NCBI GenBank assembly: GCA_029260825.1
Contig: JAJDCM010000081.1
Location: 1 to 43,035 of the forward strand
Reading direction: 5' to 3'
DNA: 43,035 bases
From: Planctomycetota bacterium
GTDB lineage: Bacteria > Planctomycetota > JACOTG01 > JAJDCM01
The first letter of the stretch is position 1. Every line of letters starts with the position of its first letter. The position numbers and the translations under genes are program-made. This document shows positions 33,099-41,000 of this stretch, piece by piece. Below the pieces are notes generated by a model. That model searched no databases. It saw only the letters and a program-made list of their open reading frames with translations, and was not told where the DNA came from.

Positions 33099-35231
33099 AT
33101 GTCCACCAAGCCTGACGGCAAATTTGCCGTCATCCAGATCTTTCTTTTTGTCGCGTTTCTGATTTTTCCGGTTTGCTCCCTTTCAGCCGAGCCAGCTTCT
33201 TCTGATGAGGAACTCAAGCGGCGCCTGGAGATCTTGTGCCGGAAGCTTGATGAGCAGCGAATCAAGGAGCACATTCCGGGAATCGCGATTGCCGTGGTTC
33301 AAGATGATGAAGTGATTCTTGCCCGAGGGTTCGGCCTGAGGGATGTGAAGAAGAAGCTCCCGGTGGAGGCCGAGACTTTGTTCGCTGTCGGGTCGACGAC
33401 CAAGGCATTCACTTCGACACTTGCCTGCATGTTGAGTGAGGATGGGAAACTCACTCTTGACGACCCGGTAAGAAAGCACGTCAAGGATTTCAAGCTCAAA
33501 GATGAGCGAGCTGACGAGATGGTTGCTCTTCGAGATTTGATGTGTCACCGGACGGGACTCTCCCGAATGGGGATGCTCTGGGCCGGCGGCACCCTCACCG
33601 AGAAAGAGGTTCTTGGCTACGTGACGGAGGCAGAACCCTATCGACCGTTTCGAACGGCATTCCTGTACAATAACATCATGTATCTTGTTGCCGGGATGGC
33701 GCTGGGGGAGGCGGGTGGAAAAAATTGGCATCAACTGATCAAGGCCCGGATCTTCGAGCCTCTCTCGATGAATCATTCGAATACATCGGTCGAGGTTACG
33801 AAGAGCCTTGCTTCCGCCTCCAAGGGGTACTCCTGGAACGAGGTGGATAAGATCTGGGATCGGGAAGACATGCGTGACCTCTCGATGGCCGCTCCGGCGG
33901 GCGCCATCAACAGCAATGTTCTCGACATGGCGAGGTGGATTCGTTTTCAGCTCGGAAGGGGGATGATTGAGGGCGAGCGCCATCTCGAGGAGAAGTACTT
34001 CGATGAGATGTGGAAACTCCACACTCCGATGGCACCGAATGTTGCCTATGGACTGGGCTGGATGTTGCGCGATTGGAACGGGAAGAAAGTGGTTGAACAC
34101 GGCGGGAACATCGATGGGTTTGCTGCTCAGGTGGGTCTTCTACCCGAAGAAAATCTCGGTTTTTGTTTCCTTGCTAACGTCAGCGTCACGCCGTTGCAGC
34201 AAGGTTCTCTTGATCTTGTTTGGAGCACGTTGCTCGGCGAGCTCGACACCTTCGAAGCATCGGAAGAAGATAGCAACGACGGGCAGCAGGCGATGAGTGC
34301 GCAAGAGCTAGGTCGGTACGTCGGCAAGTATCACTTCTCTCAGATGCAGGCCGATCTCACCGTTGTTATCAAGGAGGGGCAGCTAGCCGTAGACGTTCCC
34401 GGGCAGACGGTTTATGTCCTCAAATGGCCCACCGAGGAGGGGCGTTGGGTGTTTGAGCTTACGAACGAAATCGAAGTTAGCTTTGATTTGCCAGAAGGAG
34501 CAGAAGAAGCGGTCTCGATGACGATGTATCAGTCGGGAATGACCTTCAACATGCTTCGCACGAAAATAGATGGCGACCTCCCTTCCGTTGAGGACGTTCT
34601 CGTTCTCAGAAAGAAAGCCGGCCTCGTCGAGGAGGGAGACGGCAACGAGAACTGCAGGATGAAGGGTACGGCGCATTTTGTTCATCAAGGAGTCAAGGGG
34701 AGCTTCGAGGTCATCATGAGCGGGGAGCGGTTTGTCCGCAAGATGGATCTTGGAAAGATCGGCGACGTTACGATCCTCTACGACGGCAAGAAGGGGTTCG
34801 AGCAGTCGTTCAAAGAGGATCCCAAGGAGGTTACCGGCAAGGAGCTTCTGGCGCTGAAACATGAGCGTCTTTCGTCCGTCTTCGGAGACTGGAGAAAGCA
34901 CTGGGAGAAGGTTGAGGTTTCCGGGAAGCGAGAGTTCCAGGAAAGAGAGACCTACATTGTTCAGCTCATCGACGAAGTTGGTGATACGAACGACATCTTT
35001 GTTGACGTTGAGTCGGGGCGTATCCTGGGTCGTCAGTTTGTCGCCTATCAGAACGGGATCTCGGCTCCCATGATCTCCCGTTACGAGTACGGAGATGATG
35101 CGGCGGCTCACGTCCCCTTGCGAACCATCACCGATTTACCTCAATCCGGTGATTTGATCATCGAGATTTCGTCCTACGAAACCGGGCTTCCTCCCTTTGA
35201 GGATTCATTCTTCGTCTTGAAGACGATGTAG
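33099..35231 (+). CDS. Exported serine hydrolase (S12) with extra C-terminal domain
   Basis: The protein has 710 residues. The ATG at 33099 is chosen because GAGG lies eight bases before it and a signal peptide follows (IQIFLFVAFLIFPVCSLSAEP). The S12 motifs are SxxK as STTK (Ser99 to Lys102), YNN (190-192) and HGG (His334). A DUF3471-like beta domain follows (about 400-510). The last 180 residues (starting near NCRMKGTAHFVHQGVKG, with MDLGKIGDVTILYDGKKGFEQ) look like a LolA/LppX-type lipoprotein-sorting fold. The combination suggests a periplasmic or surface hydrolase with a lipid- or hydrophobe-binding tail. The enzyme substrate is unknown. Confidence 0.85.
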   Translation: MSTKPDGKFAVIQIFLFVAFLIFPVCSLSAEPASSDEELKRRLEILCRKLDEQRIKEHIPGIAIAVVQDDEVILARGFGLRDVKKKLPVEAETLFAVGSTTKAFTSTLACMLSEDGKLTLDDPVRKHVKDFKLKDERADEMVALRDLMCHRTGLSRMGMLWAGGTLTEKEVLGYVTEAEPYRPFRTAFLYNNIMYLVAGMALGEAGGKNWHQLIKARIFEPLSMNHSNTSVEVTKSLASASKGYSWNEVDKIWDREDMRDLSMAAPAGAINSNVLDMARWIRFQLGRGMIEGERHLEEKYFDEMWKLHTPMAPNVAYGLGWMLRDWNGKKVVEHGGNIDGFAAQVGLLPEENLGFCFLANVSVTPLQQGSLDLVWSTLLGELDTFEASEEDSNDGQQAMSAQELGRYVGKYHFSQMQADLTVVIKEGQLAVDVPGQTVYVLKWPTEEGRWVFELTNEIEVSFDLPEGAEEAVSMTMYQSGMTFNMLRTKIDGDLPSVEDVLVLRKKAGLVEEGDGNENCRMKGTAHFVHQGVKGSFEVIMSGERFVRKMDLGKIGDVTILYDGKKGFEQSFKEDPKEVTGKELLALKHERLSSVFGDWRKHWEKVEVSGKREFQERETYIVQLIDEVGDTNDIFVDVESGRILGRQFVAYQNGISAPMISRYEYGDDAAAHVPLRTITDLPQSGDLIIEISSYETGLPPFEDSFFVLKTM

Positions 35232-35243
35232 TTGCCCCCACTC

Positions 35244-35280
35244 CCCGGCGGTTCGTGTCACTCGAGGAAGGACCGCCGGG
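35244..35280. terminator. GC-rich hairpin between convergent genes
   Basis: CCCGGCGGT (35244-35252) pairs perfectly with ACCGCCGGG (35272-35280), and allowing one bulged base the stem extends outward. The loop is 19 bases. It lies 12 bases after the hydrolase stop and 40 bases after the alpha/beta hydrolase stop on the other strand. No T-run follows, so it may act as a weak bidirectional terminator or an mRNA 3' end. Confidence 0.5.
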
Positions 35281-35320
35281 AGGTCGTGTTCGGGAGGCGG
35301 AGGTACCGGCTCCATCCCGT

Positions 35321-36388
35321 TTACCTTCTCACGACCTCCTTGGCCCAGGTCAGGGTTGCCTCCCAGTAGCCGCTCGCAAACTCCCGGCTACCCGATTCTG
35401 TTCTGACCCTGATGCCGTGGTCCGCACCCGCAAAGACCTTGATGGTCAGGCCGGGATTTCCGCTCGTTTGGAAGGCTTGTTTGAATCTCGCCACGCTTTC
35501 TTTGACGGGAACAATCGTGTCTGCATCCCCGAAGATGGCAAGGACCGGAATCTTCAGGGCTTCGAGAACCGGCACGGGCTCGTGAAGGGAGTGAGCCGCG
35601 AAATGTTCCAGGCGGGGATGTCGAAGTGCGATGCTCCGTTCGATGAGCGGCGGGTTCCACTGTATTTTCTCGAACCATTCATTCTTGCTCGCCTCGTCCC
35701 ACGCCTTGAGTGCTTCTTGATAGCCTTTTCCGTCCCGCATGTAGGTCCACGCCAGGCGACGCACCCGAGTCACCTCTTTGACGACCTCTTCCGGGAATCC
35801 CTCAGCTCGAAGCTGGTTGCCCTTGTCGAAGAGGTTTTGCTCCAGCGGCGAGACTCCCGGGCCGGAAACAGAGATGACGAACTTGATGTCCGGTGACAGA
35901 GATGCGGCGAGTGGTCCCACCCAGCCACCCTGGCTGATTCCCCACACTCCGATGCGGCTTCCGTCGATCATCGATTCTCTCTTGAGCGCGTGGACCCAGG
36001 CCACGACGTCTCTTGCCGGGACCTCAAGGTCGGGGGCTTCGACGTATTTTCCGGTGGATTGACCAACTCCCCGCTTGTCGTAGATCAACGCCGCGATGCC
36101 GTTCGTGGCAAACATTCTGGCAAGGTCTTGATAGTAGGGGACTTTACGGTTAGCCGCTTCGGATCCATGGGTCACCACCACGACCGGATGAAGACTCCTG
36201 GAAGCGGGATAGACAAGAGTCCCTTGAAGTTGAACCTTGCCGCTTTGAATGTTGATCTCTCGTCTTTGGAGGGGAGGACCTTCTTGGTTTTCAAACGGGT
36301 TGGCCTGAACTGGAATAGAAAACGCCAGCAAGAAAAGGAAAGAGAGGGGCGGGAGCGTTTGGATCCAGGATGGGAGTCGGGTATGCAT
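35321..36388 (-). CDS. Exported alpha/beta hydrolase
   Basis: The protein has 355 residues. A signal peptide (LSFLFLLAFSIPVQA) follows the ATG at 36388. The fold motifs are complete: the oxyanion-side VVVTHGSE, LIYDKRGVGQS, the nucleophile elbow GISQGGW (Ser152), the acid in FGDADTIVP and the histidine in AGADHG. It resembles dienelactone-hydrolase-like or prolyl-oligopeptidase-like esterases and peptidases of the BAAT/DLH group. The natural substrate is unknown. It starts 40 bases after the stop of the upstream secreted protein gene and may share its transcript. Confidence 0.9.
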   Translation of the reverse strand: MHTRLPSWIQTLPPLSFLFLLAFSIPVQANPFENQEGPPLQRREINIQSGKVQLQGTLVYPASRSLHPVVVVTHGSEAANRKVPYYQDLARMFATNGIAALIYDKRGVGQSTGKYVEAPDLEVPARDVVAWVHALKRESMIDGSRIGVWGISQGGWVGPLAASLSPDIKFVISVSGPGVSPLEQNLFDKGNQLRAEGFPEEVVKEVTRVRRLAWTYMRDGKGYQEALKAWDEASKNEWFEKIQWNPPLIERSIALRHPRLEHFAAHSLHEPVPVLEALKIPVLAIFGDADTIVPVKESVARFKQAFQTSGNPGLTIKVFAGADHGIRVRTESGSREFASGYWEATLTWAKEVVRR

Positions 36389-36428
36389 TGGAGTCTCTCT
36401 CTTTTTTTCGGGTGTTCTCGACGGCGGT

Positions 36429-37559
36429 TCAGGGGCGGATCTTTTTGCATGTCGCGATCACGCTCGTTTTGTCTTTTCCATCCTTCGCGCCGGATGTCGT
36501 TGACCTCTCATAGACGCCTTCAACAATGCTCTTCATGCGGATACTTCGTGGACGGGAAAGGGGGGGAGCGTTGTTTGCCTGGGTCTCTTTCAGCAAGAGG
36601 AATCCATCCTTCTCTTTCTTTCCGTCCCAGATGGAGAACTGGTAATCGGGCATCTGAAATCGTATCGATCTCCAGTGGTTCTGGGAAACGTCGAAAAGTC
36701 GTAGGGTGGAAGTGTAGCGACCTTCCCCATACGTGCGTTCCTGGATGGCCCATCCGTTGAGCATACGGGTGGATGTCACCAGTTCGGCCCGTGAGCGTTC
36801 ACCCTCGGTGCGGGATACGAACTGGCCGATTTGAAAGGAGAGCTGATCCACTTGTGCGGGATCATTTGGATGTCTTGCACCAAAGGGTTGGGCCGGGGTC
36901 GGGTCGAATCCGAAGAACTTGGGTGCTGCCGGCTCTCGACCACGCTTTCGTCTGCGGCAGGATGACTTCCAGGTCGGGGTGGCTTGGCCGTTGCGGATCG
37001 ATTCGGCGACCCATTCAAAGCCATTGTCCGTGATGTCATAAAAGGTAAGCCGAGATCCGTTTTTCCGATCCGGGGCGCCCGCCCACATGACCATGGTGGG
37101 CCCATCTTCTGTTTCAACCTGGCTTCCAATGTGTTGCCCCGCGCCTACCCGTTGCGAGGGCATCATGACGAAGTTGACGAACCACTTGCCGCGCTCGGGA
37201 TCGAAAATGCGAATATTCGAGGTGGCAAAAGTATCGCACCAGTACTGATCCTGAATGCCGTGGCCGTTGAGGAAGTATGAGGCATTCCAGATGGCCACGG
37301 TCCTGTTCCATTTCCCGTCGGGGCTTCGAATCTCATCGATGCAGTCAAATTCGCCGATCATGAAATCGAACTGAGCAAGCTCCGGAGGGGCATCGGGGTT
37401 GGGTCTCCCGAAGGGATAGGCCGGATTCGGTTCGTACCGGGTGAGGGATGCTCTTTCTTCGACGCTTGGATCAGAATCTTCGCTGGAGGCTGCTGCCGGA
37501 ATCGTTGCCGAGTGGAAAAGGGTCCCGGCGATGATGATCGTGCAATGGATGAGATTCAT
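36429..37559 (-). CDS. Secreted protein with tandem DUF1579-like domains
   Basis: The protein has 376 residues with a signal peptide ending near IPAAASS. It contains two homologous halves. The first has YPFGRPNPDAPPELAQFDFM, IGEFDC, then LNGHGIQDQYW. The second has QPFGARHPNDPAQVDQLSFQ, IGQF, then LNGWAIQERTYG. Each half resembles DUF1579-type beta-barrel domains, which have a D-F-IG-W/F opening and an LNG segment. The internal duplication is clear by eye. No catalytic residues can be assigned. It is cotranscribed with the alpha/beta hydrolase, so the two may act on a common compound. Confidence 0.78.
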   Translation of the reverse strand: MNLIHCTIIIAGTLFHSATIPAAASSEDSDPSVEERASLTRYEPNPAYPFGRPNPDAPPELAQFDFMIGEFDCIDEIRSPDGKWNRTVAIWNASYFLNGHGIQDQYWCDTFATSNIRIFDPERGKWFVNFVMMPSQRVGAGQHIGSQVETEDGPTMVMWAGAPDRKNGSRLTFYDITDNGFEWVAESIRNGQATPTWKSSCRRRKRGREPAAPKFFGFDPTPAQPFGARHPNDPAQVDQLSFQIGQFVSRTEGERSRAELVTSTRMLNGWAIQERTYGEGRYTSTLRLFDVSQNHWRSIRFQMPDYQFSIWDGKKEKDGFLLLKETQANNAPPLSRPRSIRMKSIVEGVYERSTTSGAKDGKDKTSVIATCKKIRP

Positions 37560-37878
37560 TAGAACAGGGTCCTCGGGTTGACCTCCGGGCGATTCTTGGG
37601 AGGAGTCTTGTGCCGTCAGGCTTCATACGAAGAGGGGCTGCGACTGGTAGGAAAGGGACGGAGTCCGGCCATTTTCAGCCGCGTTTGACAAACCCAGGAC
37701 ATCTTTGGGGCTTGTCCACCCTCTCATCGGGGGCGACTGGGGGCGCAAACGAGCTTTGCCGTCGGGGTGACTCTGGGGGGGGCTCGTTGATACCCGGAGG
37801 TCTCTGGAATCTTGAATGGGGAGTTGGTGACAAGGATGCTGGATCTGATCACCCACTCCCCATGAATTTGATTCGGAG
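37560..37878. other. Intergenic region, 319 bases
   Basis: This lies between two leftward genes, the helicase (upstream in transcription) and the secreted DUF1579-like protein. It contains the helicase 3' hairpin (37816-37863). GGGAGGAG occurs near 37599-37607 on the + strand only. I see no small gene; rightward frames here run into the helicase antisense and are not supported. Confidence 0.5.
37816..37863 (-). terminator. Long hairpin after the helicase gene
   Basis: ATGGGGAGTTGGTGA (37816-37830) and TCACCCACTCCCCAT (37849-37863) form a 15-base stem with one mismatch and an 18-base loop. It begins 15 bases after the helicase stop on the minus strand. No T-run follows, so it may stabilise the mRNA 3' end or act with a termination factor instead of being a canonical intrinsic terminator. 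Confidence 0.55.
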
Positions 37879-39378
37879 CTACTTGCTCTTGGCGGGCCGG
37901 AACTTTCGTTTCTTGGGACGATGGCTTTTTGAGCCACCACCCGAGTGGTTCTGGCTTTTTGATCCGCCCGAATGCTTCGGACCCGAGTTCTCCCAAGGTG
38001 ACGAGCCTCCTCGGAAAGGCTTGTGACCGGAGCGAGAGGCCGGGGCGCTGTTCGCTCTTTGGCGCCGTTCGGAATGGAACGGGTGGTTCTTGTCAACCGG
38101 CACCGTCTTGCGGATGGTTCGTTCGATGTCCCGCAGTTCCCGTCGTTCCATGCCGGAGCAGAACGAGATGGCTTCACCTTCGAGTCCGGCGCGTGCCGTA
38201 CGTCCGATGCGGTGGACATAGGTTTCAGGTTCGGTGGGCATGTCGAAGTTGATCACGTGAGTGATCTTGTCTACATCGATGCCTCGGGCCGCAACGTCGG
38301 TGGCGACCAGCACTCTGACTTTTCCTTTTTTGAACCCCTCAAGGGCTCGGGTACGCGCTCCTTGCGTCTTGTTGCCGTGAATGGCTTCGGCGGACACACC
38401 CTTTTCGATCAGTCTTTTTGTGACCTTGTTCGCGGTGCACTTCATCTTCGTGAACACGATGACTCGCCGGAAGGCGGGATCTTTGAGGAGGGATGCCAGC
38501 AGCGCATCTTTGTTGTTTTTCTCGACGAAGAGAACTCGCTGGGCGATTTTCTCCACCGTAGGTTCTTTGGGCGCCACCGAGATCAGCTTGGGGTCGTTCA
38601 CGAGATCTTTGACGAGGCTTCTGACTTCCCCGGGCAATGTGGCCGAGAGGCATAGAGTCTGTCTCTTCGGAGGCAGGGCGGCGATGACTTTCTTGATGTC
38701 GTGAATGAAGCCCATGTCCAGCATCCGGTCGACTTCGTCCAGTGTGAAGATGTTGACCCGATCAAGATAAACCGACTTGCTTTGCATGAGATCGAGAAGG
38801 CGACCGGGAGTCGCAACGAGAATCTCTGCTCCACGGGAAAGCTTGCTCACCTGGGGTCCATAGCTAACGCCTCCATGAATGACGACATGGGCGATCTTCG
38901 TGAACTTACCGTAGGTGCGGACGCTGTCGCCAATCTGGGCGGCCAATTCCCTTGTCGGAGCGAGGATGAGAGCTCTTGGTCTTCTGGGGATGGGGCGGCT
39001 CTTGGCCTGGACCAGATGATCGAGGATCGGAAGGGTGAAAGCCGCGGTCTTTCCGGTTCCTGTGGGGGCACTGGCCAGAAGATCCCGCCCGGCAAGAAGG
39101 GCTGGAATGGCCTGCTCCTGAACCGCCGTGGGATCGGTGTAGCCCGCGTTGCTGATGGCACGCTGAAGGCAAGGGAGAAGGCCGGCAAAAGCTCCCTGGG
39201 CCGGCTTGAGCGGCTTCGTTTCCTTGGCCTTGGCTGGACCGTTCTCTTTTGTTTCGAAAGGCTTTGAGGATTCGTTCCTCTCGTCTTTTTCGGTCTTCAG
39301 TTTCGTCTCACCGGTGACGGACGAGGTTGAATGGGCGTTGGGCTTCTTGCGCCATGGGGCCCGAGTTTGTCGATTCAT
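37879..39378 (-). CDS. rhlE: DEAD-box ATP-dependent RNA helicase, RhlE type
   Basis: The protein has 499 residues. The ATG at 39378 is chosen over an earlier in-frame start because AAGGAA lies four bases before it. The helicase motifs are in order: Q motif (DPTAVQEQAIP), I (APTGTGKT), Ia (PTRELA), TPGR, II as DEVD in place of DEAD, III (SAT), RGIDV and VI (HRIGRTARAG). A lysine-rich N-terminal extension and a basic Gly/Ser-rich tail (RSGHKPFRGGSS through RPKKRKFRP) suit RNA binding. RhlE-type helicases remodel RNA in ribosome assembly, decay and cold adaptation. Confidence 0.93.
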   Translation of the reverse strand: MNRQTRAPWRKKPNAHSTSSVTGETKLKTEKDERNESSKPFETKENGPAKAKETKPLKPAQGAFAGLLPCLQRAISNAGYTDPTAVQEQAIPALLAGRDLLASAPTGTGKTAAFTLPILDHLVQAKSRPIPRRPRALILAPTRELAAQIGDSVRTYGKFTKIAHVVIHGGVSYGPQVSKLSRGAEILVATPGRLLDLMQSKSVYLDRVNIFTLDEVDRMLDMGFIHDIKKVIAALPPKRQTLCLSATLPGEVRSLVKDLVNDPKLISVAPKEPTVEKIAQRVLFVEKNNKDALLASLLKDPAFRRVIVFTKMKCTANKVTKRLIEKGVSAEAIHGNKTQGARTRALEGFKKGKVRVLVATDVAARGIDVDKITHVINFDMPTEPETYVHRIGRTARAGLEGEAISFCSGMERRELRDIERTIRKTVPVDKNHPFHSERRQRANSAPASRSGHKPFRGGSSPWENSGPKHSGGSKSQNHSGGGSKSHRPKKRKFRPAKSK

Positions 39379-39687
39379 GCTGTTCCTTGGAAGGTAGGGA
39401 TTGGTCCGGGGATGGCACAGGGGGCTTTTTGGGGCCCTATGTCCGACAAGGTCCACTTCCCGACCCGCCCGGACGCGTGGAGGAGAGGGGCGCCGCTCTT
39501 GCGGCTTATGACGGTTGAACCGGCATATTTGTCGAACATTTAGGCTCGATTGAGGCCCCTAGCTCGCATGAATCATGCGGATGGAGAGGCCTTCATAGCA
39601 GTCACCGTCGCGCTAGGTATACCACGTTCAGGGGTTTTTAGGAGTTTATTCGCCTTTGTACTTGAGAAAAGCCGTTCTCGATGGATC
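39379..39687. other. Intergenic region upstream of the helicase, 309 bases
   Basis: This is the leader and promoter region of the helicase. It contains a perfect hyphenated palindrome at 39565-39579 and a GCCGC-TCTT-GCGGC hairpin at 39492-39505, about 115 bases before the start. A structured leader would fit the autoregulation known for some RNA helicases, but that is inference. No small gene is supported. Confidence 0.5.
39565..39579. repeat. Hyphenated palindrome upstream of the helicase
   Basis: CGCATGA, a single A, then TCATGCG is a perfect 7+1+7 palindrome. This size is typical of a dimeric regulator binding site. It is about 190 bases before the helicase start, so it could be an operator. 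Confidence 0.55.
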
Positions 39688-40902
39688 TCAAAGATACGAG
39701 AGGATTCGCCATCTTCCGCACCGTTTTGCCCGGGCAAACCAGGCACAGGGTAGGTAGAGAGCAGCAACGATGAGGATCCAGGAGACGTAAACGGTGGTCA
39801 GGCTACCGCCAAACCAGGTCGGGAAAGAACCGGTCATGGCGGCCTGCATGGGAGACAGGAAGGAGCCGTTGGTGATCCAGTTTGCCCCTCGTGCTGCAAG
39901 GTGGATCACCAGGACGTGCAATACATAATAGAAGAGGGGGGCGCGCCCGAAAGTCGCCAGCATCTGCCCGATTCTGCCCGCAGCTCGATCAAGGAGGCCA
40001 AGAACAATCCAGGCGGGCCCCAAGGTCATCAACAGGTAAAGAGGGGAAGCGGGGTATTTGGTGCAGTTCAGAAAGGAGACAAGGGTCATGAGAACGGAGT
40101 CTTGCTTTCCCCAGGCATTTGGTTCTCCGAAGGACCCGGTCCATCGCAGCGCGACGAAAAGAGCGGTCGTCCCGATTCCGAGGGCGATCAGGACTCTCTT
40201 GCGTTTTTCCGGGGGAAATTTCATGAGTGGAGCGAATCCAAAGCCCATGGCCATGATTCCGATCCAGGGAAGACAGGAGTAGATGGCGATGATCCGAAAC
40301 CCAAACACCGGCGGTAGGGCCGCCTGACCGCCGTGGATCAGAGGCCACAGAGACCCCAACCAACCGAGTGATTCGGGATCGACGCCGTCAAGGAGGGGGG
40401 GAACCAGACAGAGGGCGATTCCGATTCCCAGGACGAGCCGATCGGGGAAGAACGAAACGGCCGAAAGGAGGACCATCGCAAGGCCGATGACCGCGATGAT
40501 CTGAAAGAAAAGGAGTCCGAGGGAAAAGGTCAGGAGCCAGGTGTAGGTCACGAGAGTCAACTCGAGGAGAACCAGCCACATGCCTCGGGTCAGGAGATAT
40601 CTTGAGAGCTCGGCCTGAGTCACCCCTCGCTCTCGTCTCAGCCAGGCTCCCATTCCGGCAAGGAACAGAAAGACCGGAGCGCAGAAGTGAGTGATCCATC
40701 GGGTGAAGAAGAGTGCCGGTGTTGTGAGGTCAATGTTGGTCGGGTTGAGCCGGATGTCACCAAAATAGTCACGGGTATGATCGAGGGCCATGAGCACCAT
40801 GACGATCCCTCGGAGCACGTCGATCCCGTGCAGTCTCTTGTCTGTTTCGGTTGTCGAGAGATTCAAGTTGGTGCTGTCCATGTTCAGGCGCCATTGGAGC
40901 AT
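39688..40902 (-). CDS. DUF1624/HGSNAT-like membrane acyltransferase
   Basis: The protein has 404 residues. The start at 40902 is uncertain; an ATG seven codons later is possible and neither has a strong ribosome binding site. The N-terminal signature RLHGIDVLRGIVMVLMALDH, then RDYF and FLFLAGMGAWLRR, is typical of DUF1624 proteins related to heparan-alpha-glucosaminide N-acetyltransferase. About ten transmembrane helices follow. The conserved histidine in ALDHTRD is the expected acyl-transfer residue of the family. A 6+1+6 palindrome (AACCGG-G-CCGGTT, 40914-40926) just upstream may be an operator. The acyl acceptor is unknown. Confidence 0.85.
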   Translation of the reverse strand: MLQWRLNMDSTNLNLSTTETDKRLHGIDVLRGIVMVLMALDHTRDYFGDIRLNPTNIDLTTPALFFTRWITHFCAPVFLFLAGMGAWLRRERGVTQAELSRYLLTRGMWLVLLELTLVTYTWLLTFSLGLLFFQIIAVIGLAMVLLSAVSFFPDRLVLGIGIALCLVPPLLDGVDPESLGWLGSLWPLIHGGQAALPPVFGFRIIAIYSCLPWIGIMAMGFGFAPLMKFPPEKRKRVLIALGIGTTALFVALRWTGSFGEPNAWGKQDSVLMTLVSFLNCTKYPASPLYLLMTLGPAWIVLGLLDRAAGRIGQMLATFGRAPLFYYVLHVLVIHLAARGANWITNGSFLSPMQAAMTGSFPTWFGGSLTTVYVSWILIVAALYLPCAWFARAKRCGRWRILSYL

Positions 40903-41000
40903 GTTGAACCAGCAACCGGGCCGGTTTTGCGGTGAACCCGCGTGATCTTGCTGTGGAATTCGTCAAGTTTGTGGTGAACGAGTGACCCTCTGTGCCCGGA

